From an uncultured Aeromicrobium sp. (GTDB taxonomy: Bacteria > Actinomycetota > Actinomycetes > Propionibacteriales > Nocardioidaceae), in assembly GCF_946221465.1 (NCBI RefSeq), contig NZ_CAMJVP010000078.1:1-12864 (forward strand): a stretch of 12,864 bases of DNA. The letters run 5' to 3'. Positions 1 to 7,580 of this stretch are shown piece after piece (the first letter of the stretch is position 1; every line of letters starts with the position of its first letter). Below the pieces are notes generated by a model. It worked only from the letters and a program-made list of their open reading frames with translations, did not search any database and had not been told where the DNA came from. The position numbers and the translations under genes are program-made.

Positions 1-51
1 ACCACCCGGTCGGGGCCCTCCAGCGTTCCACGGTCCTCGCGCCCGAGATCG

Positions 52-1311
52 TCAGTCCAGGTAGTCGCGCAGGACCTGCGAGCGCGAGGGGTGGCGCAGC
101 TTGCTCATCGTCTTGGACTCGATCTGACGGATGCGCTCACGGGTGACTCCGTACACCTTGCCGATCTCGTCGAGGGTTTTGGGTTGGCCGTCGGTCAGGC
201 CGAAGCGCATCGACACGACGCCGGACTCACGCTCGCTGAGCGTGTCGAGAACGGCGTGCAACTGCTCCTGGAGCAGGGTGAAGGACACCGCGTCGGCCGG
301 AACGATCGCCTCGGAATCCTCGATGAGGTCACCGAACTCGCTGTCGCCGTCCTCGCCGAGCGGCGTGTGGAGGCTGATCGGCTCGCGACCGTACTTCTGG
401 ACCTCGACGACCTTCTCGGGCGTCATGTCCAGTTCCTTGGCGAGTTCCTCCGGGGTGGGCTCACGACCCAGGTCCTGCAACATCTGGCGCTGGACGCGGG
501 CGAGCTTGTTGATGACCTCGACCATGTGCACCGGAATGCGGATGGTGCGCGCCTGATCGGCCATCGCGCGGGTGATCGCCTGACGGATCCACCATGTCGC
601 GTACGTGGAGAACTTGAAGCCCTTGGTGTAGTCGAACTTCTCGACTGCGCGGATCAGACCGAGGTTGCCTTCCTGGATGAGATCCAGGAACAGCATGCCG
701 CGGCCCGTGTAACGCTTGGCGAGCGACACGACGAGGCGCAGGTTGGCCTCAAGCAGGTGGTTCTTGGCCCGGCGGCCGTCGACGACAATCCACTCGAGTT
801 CCTCACGCGTCTTGTCCGAAAGGCGACCGCCCTTGGCGAGTTTCTCCTCGGCGAACAGACCGGCTTCGATCCGCTTGGCGAGTTCGACCTCCTCACCGGC
901 GGTCAGCAAAGAGACCTTGCCGATCTGTTTGAGATAGTCCTTGACCGGATCGGCCGTGGCTCCAGCCACCATGACCTGCTGGGCAGGCTCATCAGTGTCG
1001 TCGGCACTCGACAGTGTGAAGCTGGACTCCTCGTCCTCCTTCAAGGTCGGGTCGTTGGCAAGATCCTTCTCGAACTCGTCGTCGGAGATGTCGGGCAAAA
1101 TCCTCTTGCCATTGACATCGACCTTGGCAGCTTCAGGAACCTCCAGCGCGCCCGCGAGGTCGATCGTCTCCTCCAGGACCTCGGCGGCCTTCTTGGCCGC
1201 GGGCTTCTTCGCAGGTGCCTTCTTCGCTGCCGGCCTCTTGGCTGCGGCTGCCTTCTTGGCGGGAGCCTTGGTGGCGGCCGTCTTCTTCGTCGAGCCAGCT
1301 GCTGGAGTCAC
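52..1311 (-). CDS. sigA: Principal (housekeeping) RNA polymerase sigma factor SigA/RpoD
   Basis: Group 1 sigma-70 factor of 419 residues that directs RNA polymerase to most promoters. Residues about 8-41 are a Lys/Ala/Pro-rich low-complexity head (repeated [10 protein letters not shown]), followed by an acidic stretch to about 110. Region 1.2 lies near 121-153. Region 2 (about 186-256) includes the -10 recognition helix around [15 protein letters not shown]. Region 3 is about 265-335 and region 4 about 354-406, with the helix-turn-helix near 378-403 ([11 protein letters not shown]). It ends in RDYLD, as actinobacterial SigA proteins do. The GTG start at 1311 is forced: an in-frame TGA lies at 1330-1332 with no other start codon between. 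A weak GAGG sits 11 nt upstream. It lies 112 nt downstream of a GCS2-family gene on the same strand, so read-through from that gene is possible. Family identity is certain; the head is lineage-variable and has no assignable function. Confidence 0.98.
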   Translation of the reverse strand: MTPAAGSTKKTAATKAPAKKAAAAKRPAAKKAPAKKPAAKKAAEVLEETIDLAGALEVPEAAKVDVNGKRILPDISDDEFEKDLANDPTLKEDEESSFTLSSADDTDEPAQQVMVAGATADPVKDYLKQIGKVSLLTAGEEVELAKRIEAGLFAEEKLAKGGRLSDKTREELEWIVVDGRRAKNHLLEANLRLVVSLAKRYTGRGMLFLDLIQEGNLGLIRAVEKFDYTKGFKFSTYATWWIRQAITRAMADQARTIRIPVHMVEVINKLARVQRQMLQDLGREPTPEELAKELDMTPEKVVEVQKYGREPISLHTPLGEDGDSEFGDLIEDSEAIVPADAVSFTLLQEQLHAVLDTLSERESGVVSMRFGLTDGQPKTLDEIGKVYGVTRERIRQIESKTMSKLRHPSRSQVLRDYLD

Positions 1312-1333
1312 CGGGACATCAACCTCGCATCAT
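1308..1333 (-). promoter_or_regulatory. Two tiny overlapping reading frames leading into the sigA start
   Basis: Just ahead of sigA, an ATG ATG CGA GGT TGA frame (1333 to 1319) ends in TGATG, which opens ATG TCC CGG TGA (1319 to 1308). The TGA of that second frame overlaps the sigA GTG start as GTGA. Such overlaps are typical of termination-reinitiation coupling, but neither mini-frame has a clear ribosome binding site and chance is a real alternative. Confidence 0.25.
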
Positions 1334-1339
1334 CGAGTC

Positions 1340-1361
1340 GAGGGCGCAACAAAGAGCCCTC
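1340..1361 (-). other. Small stem-loop in the sigA leader
   Basis: A perfect 6-bp inverted repeat (GAGGGC / GCCCTC) with a 10-nt loop lies 29-50 nt upstream of the sigA start, downstream of the GCS2 stop. No T-tract follows it. It could be a leader structure or a weak terminator of the upstream gene. The rest of 1312-1423 shows no convincing -35/-10 pair. Confidence 0.3.
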
Positions 1362-1423
1362 TGGTCAACCTCTGCGCACTAGTGTGCCACGCCACCCCAA
1401 CACACCAACCACGCGTCCGGGGT

Positions 1424-2902
1424 TCACCCGTGATGTGTCCAGGTATGCACCGGTTCTCCGCTGAGCATGTGCTCGCGATACTCCATCGTGAGGTCGCGCA
1501 GCGCGACGAGGCGGTCCGTCGCAGACCGAGGATGACGACGGAACGCCTCGATCATCCACGTCGCTCCGTTACGCCCCGTGATGCACCGCTGCTCGATGAT
1601 GCCCAGCAGCCGGCTGGCGACATCCTGGTCCACGGCGCTGGACTCCAGACCCGCATAGGCGAGCGGCAGCAGGTGGCGCACGACGAGTTCACGCGCCGGG
1701 ACGGTACCCAGGTTGGGCCACGCGAGCTCGGTCTCGATACCGGTTCGCGCCGCCGCGTGGAAGTTCTCCTCCGCAGTGGTGAACGACATCTGCGACCAGA
1801 CGGGCCGCTCCGCGAGGACGAGCGCCTTGACGAGTCCGTAGAAGAAGGCGGCGTTCGCCAGGGTGTCGACGACCGTGGGTCCGGCCGGGAGCAGCCGGTT
1901 CTCGATCCGCAAGTGCGGCCGTCCGTTCGCCACGTCGTAGATCGGGCGATTCCAGCGGTAGACGGTGCCGTTGTGCAGCTTCAGCTCGGCGAGGCTGGGA
2001 ATGCGTCCGGCAGCCAGCTCCTCGATCGGATCCTCCTCTTCGACGACAGGAAGCAGAGCCGGGAAGTACTTCGCGTTCTCCTCGAACAGATCGAAGACCG
2101 AGGTGATCCAGCGCTCGCCGAACCACACCCGGGGACGCACGCCCTGGACCTTGAGTTCTTCGCTGCGCGTGTCAGTGGCCTGCTCGAACAAGGCGATGCG
2201 CGTCTCGTGCCACAGCTGCCGGCCGAGCAGAAAGGGCGAGTTCGCGCCCACCGCCAGCTGAACCCCGGCGACGGCTTGCGACGCGTTCCAGGCCGCTCCG
2301 AACTCGTCCGGCTCGACCTGCAGATGTAACTGAGTGCTCGTGCATGCGGCCTCGGGGATGATCGTGTCGGTCGTCGTGGCGAGACGGTCCACACCGTCGA
2401 TCTCAATCTCGATGTCCTCTCCTCGCGCCGCGAGGATTTGGTCGGACAGCAGGTGATAGCGCGGGTTGGCTGAGATGGCGTCGCCGGTGAAATGTGACTC
2501 CTGCAATGTCGGGAGAATGCCGATCATCAGCAGCCGGGCATCGACCGCCGCCGCTTGACGGTCGGCGTGCATGAGGTCGTCGCGCAGCTTCTCGGCGATC
2601 TTCGCCAGCCCCCGGCCGCCGATCTGCACCGGCGGCACGTTGACCTCGAGGTTGAACAAGCCGAGCTCGGTCTGAAAACCCTCGTCGGCGATCCGGTCGA
2701 GGGCTTCGGCATTGCGCAGGGCGGGATCGCCGGCCGCGTCGACCAGGTTGAACTCCACCTCGATGCCGATCTGCGGGTGATCCACCGAGAAGTCCGCCTC
2801 ACCCAGCATCGAGGCCAGCGCGTCCAAGCACCGTCGCACCTTGGCGCGATAGCGGGTGCGGTCCTCCCGCGTGAACTCGCGGGCGTCGACGTCTTGTCCC
2901 AT
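1424..2902 (-). CDS. Glutamate-cysteine ligase family (GCS2) carboxylate-amine ligase
   Basis: A 492-residue protein of the GCS2 family, ATP-grasp-like enzymes that join an amine to the gamma-carboxylate of glutamate or a similar acid. Visible family marks are GIEVEFNL (about 46-53), the FQTELGLFNLEVN stretch, STQLHLQV, GANSPFLLGRQLWHE, FGERWI, HNGTVYRWNRP and ENRLLPAGPT. It matches the roughly 490-residue actinobacterial subgroup rather than EgtA or short YbdK proteins. Actinomycetes make mycothiol rather than glutathione, so the substrate is not known from sequence and 'glutamate-cysteine ligase' is only a family label. I chose ATG 2902 (protein beginning MGQDV) because homologues I recall begin near there; a TTG at 2923 directly after the upstream stop is possible but less likely. 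No strong Shine-Dalgarno is visible, which fits coupling to the DUF4192 gene that stops 21 nt upstream. Confidence 0.9.
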   Translation of the reverse strand: MGQDVDAREFTREDRTRYRAKVRRCLDALASMLGEADFSVDHPQIGIEVEFNLVDAAGDPALRNAEALDRIADEGFQTELGLFNLEVNVPPVQIGGRGLAKIAEKLRDDLMHADRQAAAVDARLLMIGILPTLQESHFTGDAISANPRYHLLSDQILAARGEDIEIEIDGVDRLATTTDTIIPEAACTSTQLHLQVEPDEFGAAWNASQAVAGVQLAVGANSPFLLGRQLWHETRIALFEQATDTRSEELKVQGVRPRVWFGERWITSVFDLFEENAKYFPALLPVVEEEDPIEELAAGRIPSLAELKLHNGTVYRWNRPIYDVANGRPHLRIENRLLPAGPTVVDTLANAAFFYGLVKALVLAERPVWSQMSFTTAEENFHAAARTGIETELAWPNLGTVPARELVVRHLLPLAYAGLESSAVDQDVASRLLGIIEQRCITGRNGATWMIEAFRRHPRSATDRLVALRDLTMEYREHMLSGEPVHTWTHHG

Positions 2903-2923
2903 GCACGTCAGCGTAGAGAACAA

Positions 2924-3916
2924 TCAAGCGCTGCGTCGGGTGACGGGCTCCGGTCCGCGATCATCGTCGTCGGGCACGGTATCAGCCCATCGGGAGGGGT
3001 CGACTCCGTGCGTGACGAGGGTGAACAGCAGGTTGGCCATCGAGTACGTCGGAGCGATCTGCTGCGCGCGCTCCAGCGCCACCACCGACCGTGCCCCATC
3101 CCCCCACATCCACGCAGAGAAACCGGCCAGGCAGAGGGCCGGCACCGACATGGCGGCGGGCATCCGCCGCGCCACCGAGCACCAGAGGGCGTGCATCTGC
3201 GGGGCGTTCTCGCGGTCGATGCGCAGCCATGCCGCGTCGCGCGGCACTATCGAGGTGACAAGGGCGCCGAGCCGCACCAGTTCACCGTCGGTGTGATCGG
3301 GCGTGTGGGACAGCAGCCGCTCGACCTGGGCGACCTCGCCTGCGTTATCGCCGCGATCACACACCTCCTCCAGCACGGAGAACGCCGCGTCGTGCATCCA
3401 GTTGCGCCGCGGGCCGCCCTCCGGCGCGATCTCGTCATACAGCGCCTCACGGTCGTCGAGCACGGTGACGCCGGCCACCACCGCGGACACGCGCGCGGCG
3501 TGGACGTCGGACAGCTCGTATGGCTCCCCCTCGGCGGGGCAATCCGGCAGATCGGTCCACAGCCGCTCATCGGTGGCCCAGATCTTGAGGCGGACGGGCA
3601 CCCATGCCAGCCGGTCACCGACCGCGTGCAGCAGTTCCTCGGCCACCGCAGGATGCTGGCTCAGTCCGATGAGGATCACGGCGTCGTCGGCGTTGCGCCG
3701 CAGATGCTCGGCGACATGGGCCGCGACCTGCACGTCCTGCGAGCGCCGGTGGGGGATATCGATTCGAAGCCGGAAGCCGAAGCGGTTGCGCGGGCCGCTC
3801 ACGCAAAGCCCGATGATCGACTCCCGCGGCACGAAGCCGAAGAGCGTGGGCACGGCGTTGAGGAGGTCTTCGAAGGTATGGGCGCGGTACACAGGCGGGT
3901 CCCCAGGTCGAGTCAT
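2924..3916 (-). CDS. DUF4192 family protein
   Basis: A 330-residue actinobacterial protein of unknown function. It opens with the characteristic DUF4192 N-terminus (YRAHTFEDLLNAVPTLFGFVPRESIIGL, residues about 9-36) and shows the family's C-terminal helical part (ALCLAGFSAWMWGDGARSV followed by ALERAQQIAPTYSMANLL), which resembles TPR-like helices. There is no signal peptide or membrane segment, so it is probably cytoplasmic. ATG 3916 was chosen because the family motif starts immediately after it and GAGG lies 8 nt upstream. The open frame extends far upstream on this strand, but only as antisense of dinB. It is probably co-transcribed with the GCS2 gene 21 nt downstream and diverges from dinB. 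No catalytic motif is recognisable; the link to the GCS2 enzyme is positional only. Confidence 0.92.
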   Translation of the reverse strand: MTRPGDPPVYRAHTFEDLLNAVPTLFGFVPRESIIGLCVSGPRNRFGFRLRIDIPHRRSQDVQVAAHVAEHLRRNADDAVILIGLSQHPAVAEELLHAVGDRLAWVPVRLKIWATDERLWTDLPDCPAEGEPYELSDVHAARVSAVVAGVTVLDDREALYDEIAPEGGPRRNWMHDAAFSVLEEVCDRGDNAGEVAQVERLLSHTPDHTDGELVRLGALVTSIVPRDAAWLRIDRENAPQMHALWCSVARRMPAAMSVPALCLAGFSAWMWGDGARSVVALERAQQIAPTYSMANLLFTLVTHGVDPSRWADTVPDDDDRGPEPVTRRSA

Positions 3917-4030
3917 GTCCTGAGCCTCGGTCCCGGATCGCCCATCGTGAAGCCTCGGCATGCCGTCTGTGGACAGATCGGCCGCCCCTCGCGCTTGTGG
4001 ATATTCGACGTGTCCGAGGCGCACGACACA
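3917..4030. promoter_or_regulatory. Divergent intergenic region between DUF4192 and dinB
   Basis: This 114-nt region must hold the start signals for both divergent genes. On the plus strand TGTGGACAG (3968-3976) and TGTGGATAT (3996-4004) each differ by one base from DnaA-box consensus forms and lie 28 nt apart. AGCCTCGG occurs at 3923-3930 and 3951-3958, also 28 nt apart, with an inverted GCCTCGG at 4014-4020. A CACAAT hexamer at 4027-4032 could be the dinB -10; transcription would then begin near the second ATG (4040) as a leaderless message. I see no actinobacterial LexA box (TCGAAC-N4-GTTCGA). Confidence 0.35.
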
Positions 4031-5362
4031 ATGGACCCCATGCGCGCCGCGGCATCGATCCTCCACCTGGATCTCGACGCCTTCTTCGCCGCCGTGGAGC
4101 AGCGCGACAAACCCTCGCTGCGCGGCAAACCCGTGATCGTCGGCGGCATCGGCGGCCGCGGCGTGGTGTCCACGGCCTCCTACGAGGCGCGCCGATTCGG
4201 TGTCCGGTCCGCCATGAGCATGGCTGAGGCACGCGGCCGATGCCCCCACGCCGCCTTTCTCGCCGGCCGTTTCGACGCGTACCGCGCGGCATCGCGCATC
4301 GTCATGGACCGGCTTCGCGAGTTGTCGCCGCTGGTCCAGCCATTGTCGCTCGACGAGGCCTTCGTCGACCTCGCGGCCGATCCCGACTTCGACCCTGACC
4401 ACCTCGAATCCCTCGTCGTGCGGCTCCGAGCCGACATCACCGAGCGCACCCATGGACTCACCTGCTCGGTGGGCGTCGCCAGCTCGAAGTTTCTCGCGAA
4501 GATCGCCAGCGAGCTGAACAAGCCCGACGGGCACTTCATCGTCCACCCGGGAACCGAGCTCGACCTCCTCGCACCGATGCAGGTCACCGCCATTCCCGGT
4601 GTCGGTCCGGCCACGGCCGAACGGCTGCGACGACTGGGCGTCGAGACGATCGAGCAGCTGCGCGCGTTGAGTCTCGACGAACTGACACGTGCCCTGGGCA
4701 CGGCCGGCGGCCGCTCGCTGCACCGCCTGGCCCGTGGGGAGGATGACCGGCCCGTCGAGGCCCATCGGGAAGCCAAGTCGATCAGCGTCGAGGACACCTT
4801 CCCCGTCGACATCGCCGACCGCTCCGAACTCGCGTCGGTGACCGATACGCTGGCTCGCACGGTCGCGCGCCGGCTCCGTGCCGCCGGGCAGTCCGGGCGC
4901 ACGGTCACGTTGAAGATGCGCCGACACGACTTCGAGACGCACACCCGGTCGGTCACCCTCCCGGGCCCCACCGACCATCCGCGGGTCATCACCGAGGCCG
5001 CGCTCGGCCTCCTCGCCGCGGCCGATGTCACCGGAGGGCTGCGGTTGCTGGGCGTCGGCGTCTCCGGACTCGCCGATTGGGTTCAAGACGACCTGTTCAG
5101 CGAGCCACCCGACGACGAGGACGACGCAGTCCCGCTCCCCCGCCGTGCCGTGCGGCATCGGCCCGGACGCCAGTGGGCAGCCGGCATGGATGTCACCCAC
5201 GCCGAGCACGGCGACGGGTGGGTGTGGGGCGCCGGTCTGGGACGCGTCACCGTGCGCTTCGAAACCCGTCTGACGCCGTCGGGTCCGATCATGACGTTCG
5301 ACGAGAACGACCCGGCACTCTTCGCTCGCTCGTCCGACCCGGCCGGTACCGTCGAGTCATGA
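4031..5362 (+). CDS. dinB: DNA polymerase IV (Y-family, translesion)
   Basis: Y-family error-prone polymerase of 443 residues that bypasses damaged template bases. Catalytic carboxylates are visible: Asp14 in LHLDLDAFFA and Asp108/Glu109 in SLDEAFVDL. The finger motif YEARRFGVRSAMSM and the thumb helix-hairpin-helix IPGVGPATAERLRRLG are intact. A sliding-clamp-binding motif QDDLF lies at 352-356. Unlike E. coli Pol IV, which ends near this motif, about 87 residues follow: an acidic/basic linker and a small beta-rich module (about 386-430: HAEHGDGWVWG, GLGRVTVRFET). ATG 4031 is used here; ATG 4040 (protein starting MRAAAS) fits homologues equally well, and the ribosome-binding signals are weak for both. 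The stop overlaps the ptrB start (ATGA), so the two are likely co-translated. No SOS box was found. Confidence 0.95.
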   Translation: MDPMRAAASILHLDLDAFFAAVEQRDKPSLRGKPVIVGGIGGRGVVSTASYEARRFGVRSAMSMAEARGRCPHAAFLAGRFDAYRAASRIVMDRLRELSPLVQPLSLDEAFVDLAADPDFDPDHLESLVVRLRADITERTHGLTCSVGVASSKFLAKIASELNKPDGHFIVHPGTELDLLAPMQVTAIPGVGPATAERLRRLGVETIEQLRALSLDELTRALGTAGGRSLHRLARGEDDRPVEAHREAKSISVEDTFPVDIADRSELASVTDTLARTVARRLRAAGQSGRTVTLKMRRHDFETHTRSVTLPGPTDHPRVITEAALGLLAAADVTGGLRLLGVGVSGLADWVQDDLFSEPPDDEDDAVPLPRRAVRHRPGRQWAAGMDVTHAEHGDGWVWGAGLGRVTVRFETRLTPSGPIMTFDENDPALFARSSDPAGTVES

Positions 5363-7464
5363 TCCAGCCTCCGCTCGCCGAACGCCGCCCCACGACTCGC
5401 GTCCACCACGGGGACGTCGTCGTCGACGACTACGAGTGGCTCCGGGACAAGGAGGATCCGGCCACCCTCGCGTACCTCGAAGCCGAGAACGCCTACGCCC
5501 AGCACCAGACCGCGCACCTGGCAGAACTGCGTGAGCAGATCTTCGACGAGATCAAGTCACGCACCCAGGAGACCGATCTCTCGGTACCGGTGCGACACGG
5601 TGACTGGTGGTACTACACCCGCACCCATGAGGGACAGCAGTACGCGATCCGGTGCCGCTGCCCCATCACCGACCGCGACGATTGGACCCCTCCATCGCCC
5701 GACGGCCAGACGCCCGTCGACGGCGAGGAAGTCCTGCTGGATGCGAACGTCGAAGCGCAAGGGCACGCTTTCTTCTCCTTGGGCGCCTTCAGCCTCAGCG
5801 ACGACGACACACTTCTGGCGTGGTCGGTCGACACCAGCGGTGACGAGCGCTACACGATCCGCGTCAAGGACCTTCGCAGCCAGGAAACGCTCGGTGACGC
5901 AATCACCGGTGCAGCGGCCGGAGCCACCTGGTCCGCTGACGGCAGTTATCTGTTCTACACGGTCGTCGACGATGCCTGGCGGCCCTTCCAGGTGTGGCGC
6001 CACCGGGTCGGCGCTGACGAAGCCGACGTGCTGGTGTTCGAGGAACCCGATGAGCGCTACTTCGTCGGCGTCGGCCGCTCGCAGTCTGAGCGCTACCTCG
6101 TCATCAGCGTGAGTTCGAAGATCACCAGCGAGTCCCGTGTGCTCGAGGCGGACGACCCGACCGGGGCGTTCCGCGTCGTCCTGCCACGGCGTGAGGGAGT
6201 CGAGTACGGCGTCGAGCACGTCGTCGTGGACGGACGCGACCACTTCCTGCTGCTGCACAACGAGGGCGCCCCCAATTTCGAGCTGGCCCTCGTCCCCGTC
6301 GAGGATCCCACGCAGCGCACCGTCGTCATCGCCGCGGACGAGACCACGCGGCTCGACGACGTCGACGTCTTCCAACGTTTCGTGGCCGTCAGCTACCGGC
6401 GCGAGGCGCTGACGCGTGTCGGCATCATGCGGATCGTCGACGGTGGATTCGGCCCGCTTGAGGAGATCCCCTTCGAGGAGAACTTGTTCTCCTGTGGCGT
6501 CGGCGCGAACGCCGAGTGGGACCCGCCGTTCCTGCGCCTGGGGTACACCTCCTTCGTCACGCCGGGATCGGTCTACGACTACGATCTGGCCAGCGGCGCT
6601 CTCTTGCTGCGACGCCGCGTCCCCGTGCTCGGCGGCTACGATCCGGACCATTACCGCCAGGAGCGTGGGTGGGCGACCGCGGACGACGGCACGCTCGTGC
6701 CGCTCTCGATCGTCTACCATCGCGACACTCCGCGCGACGGGACCGCCCCGGCCCTGCTGTACGGGTACGGGGCGTACGAGGTGTCGATAGATCCCGGGTT
6801 CTCCATTCCCCGACTCAGCCTGCTCGACCGCGGTGTCGTCTACGCCGTCGCGCACGTGCGTGGCGGCGGCGAACTGGGCCGGCACTGGTATGAGAACGGC
6901 AAGTTGCTCGCGAAGCGCAACACCTTCACGGACTTCATCGCTTGTGCGCGCCACCTCGTCGAGGAGGGGTGGACGACGTCCGAGCGGCTAGTCGCCGAGG
7001 GCGGCAGCGCCGGAGGCCTGCTCATGGGGGCGGTCGCCAACATGGCACCAGATGCGTTCGCGGGCATCCTTGCCGAGGTCCCGTTCGTCGACGCCCTCAC
7101 GTCGATGCTCGATCCTTCCCTGCCGCTGACGGTCATCGAGTGGGACGAGTGGGGCGACCCGCTGCATGATCCGGAGGTGTACGCCTACATGAAGTCGTAC
7201 TCGCCCTACGAGAACGTCGGCCCGCACGCCTACCCGCAGATCTGCGCGGTCACGAGCCTGAACGACACTCGCGTGCTTTACGTCGAGCCGGCCAAATGGG
7301 TGGCGAAGCTGCGCAGCATCGCGGTCACCGACCAGCCGATCGTGCTCAAGACCGAGATGTCGGCCGGACACGGCGGTGTCAGCGGCCGCTACGCCGCATG
7401 GCGCGAACGGGCGTGGGAGCTGGCGTGGATCCTCGACACGGCGGGGGCTGCGAACGCCCCGTGA
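5359..7464 (+). CDS. ptrB: Oligopeptidase B-type serine peptidase (S9A family)
   Basis: A 701-residue cytoplasmic prolyl-oligopeptidase-family enzyme. Family members of the PtrB branch cut short peptides after Arg or Lys. The N-terminal part (to about 410) should form the gating beta-propeller; the rest is the alpha/beta-hydrolase. The catalytic triad is readable: Ser550 in GGSAGG, Asp636 in SLNDTRV and His671 in AGHGG, close to the spacing in E. coli PtrB. LYGYGAYE, HVRGGGELG and YVEPAKWVAKLR are further family signatures. No signal peptide is present. The ATG start overlaps the dinB stop by four bases (ATGA) and has no evident Shine-Dalgarno, so translation is probably coupled. Length is normal and the frame is intact. 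Specificity for basic residues is inferred from family, not shown. Confidence 0.95.
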   Translation: MIQPPLAERRPTTRVHHGDVVVDDYEWLRDKEDPATLAYLEAENAYAQHQTAHLAELREQIFDEIKSRTQETDLSVPVRHGDWWYYTRTHEGQQYAIRCRCPITDRDDWTPPSPDGQTPVDGEEVLLDANVEAQGHAFFSLGAFSLSDDDTLLAWSVDTSGDERYTIRVKDLRSQETLGDAITGAAAGATWSADGSYLFYTVVDDAWRPFQVWRHRVGADEADVLVFEEPDERYFVGVGRSQSERYLVISVSSKITSESRVLEADDPTGAFRVVLPRREGVEYGVEHVVVDGRDHFLLLHNEGAPNFELALVPVEDPTQRTVVIAADETTRLDDVDVFQRFVAVSYRREALTRVGIMRIVDGGFGPLEEIPFEENLFSCGVGANAEWDPPFLRLGYTSFVTPGSVYDYDLASGALLLRRRVPVLGGYDPDHYRQERGWATADDGTLVPLSIVYHRDTPRDGTAPALLYGYGAYEVSIDPGFSIPRLSLLDRGVVYAVAHVRGGGELGRHWYENGKLLAKRNTFTDFIACARHLVEEGWTTSERLVAEGGSAGGLLMGAVANMAPDAFAGILAEVPFVDALTSMLDPSLPLTVIEWDEWGDPLHDPEVYAYMKSYSPYENVGPHAYPQICAVTSLNDTRVLYVEPAKWVAKLRSIAVTDQPIVLKTEMSAGHGGVSGRYAAWRERAWELAWILDTAGAANAP
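7437..7463 (+). terminator. Weak GC-rich stem-loop at the ptrB stop
   Basis: CACG (7437-7440) and CGTG (7460-7463) flank a GGG/CCC core; alternatively GGGGC (7444-7448) pairs with GCCCC (7456-7460) around a 7-nt loop. The structure overlaps the last ptrB codons and has no T-tract. It may partly separate ptrB from the sigma gene. Confidence 0.3.
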
Positions 7465-7519
7465 GGTTCCGGCCTGTTCGTTACGTCCGTCACAAGCTTG
7501 CTAAGAAGCCGCTGAGAGC

Positions 7520-7546
7520 GGAATCCCCAGAGCACGGCTGCCGTTG
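7520..7546 (+). promoter_or_regulatory. SigR/SigH-type ECF promoter (GGAAT-N18-GTTG) for the second sigma gene
   Basis: GGAAT at 7520-7524 is followed after exactly 18 nt by GTTG at 7543-7546. This is the consensus of Streptomyces SigR and the closely related mycobacterial SigH promoters. The expected transcription start is near 7551-7553, giving a leader of about 30 nt to the GTG start at 7581. It sits in the only intergenic gap upstream of the gene and on the correct strand. Confidence 0.65.
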
Positions 7547-7559
7547 TACCAGGTGCAAC
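7543..7559. promoter_or_regulatory. 17-bp near-palindrome over the -10 region, possible operator
   Basis: GTTGTACC-A-GGTGCAAC has 8-bp arms around one central base, with a single mismatch. It begins at the -10 GTTG and runs past the predicted transcription start, the usual place for a repressor site. No known regulator consensus is recognised. Confidence 0.4.
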
Positions 7560-7568
7560 CAAGTGATG

Positions 7569-7574
7569 GGAGAA
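7569..7574 (+). promoter_or_regulatory. Ribosome binding site that selects the GTG start at 7581
   Basis: GGAGAA lies 6 nt ahead of GTG 7581. The in-frame ATG at 7566 has only a poor AGGTG 10 nt upstream and would leave almost no leader after the predicted promoter. The site therefore favours GTG. Confidence 0.7.
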
Positions 7575-7580
7575 CCCTCC

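Noticed and set aside
1..51. Terminator or gene fragment downstream of sigA
   Set aside because: Only short GC-rich complementarity (GGGGCCC) is visible in 51 nt; nothing can be supported.
70..1290. Histone H1-like or nucleoid function for the Lys/Ala-rich SigA head
   Set aside because: Such heads are common in actinobacterial SigA proteins and vary in length; composition alone does not show a separate DNA-binding role.
91..1464. Long plus-strand open frame of 457 codons opposite sigA
   Set aside because: It is the antisense of sigA; its Leu/Gly/Arg-rich composition is what high-GC codon use gives on the opposite strand, and it shows no family motif.
2903..2923. TTG start for the GCS2 gene directly after the DUF4192 stop
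   Set aside because: The extra seven residues match no homologue I recall; ATG 2902 gives the family N-terminus. It is not fully excluded.
3990..4025. LexA/SOS box upstream of dinB around GATATTCGACGTGTCC
   Set aside because: It is not palindromic and does not match the actinobacterial TCGAAC-N4-GTTCGA pattern.
2555..4030. Plus-strand frame running into dinB from far upstream
   Set aside because: It is antisense to the GCS2 and DUF4192 genes. Pol IV homology begins only at 4031-4040.
3917..5209. Upstream extension of the DUF4192 frame on the minus strand
   Set aside because: It is antisense of dinB. The conserved DUF4192 N-terminus begins right at ATG 3916 with a ribosome binding site.
7296..7580. 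Longer second sigma factor starting inside ptrB or at ATG 7566
   Set aside because: The region overlaps ptrB and the predicted promoter, lacks sigma homology, and GTG 7581 has the clear ribosome binding site.
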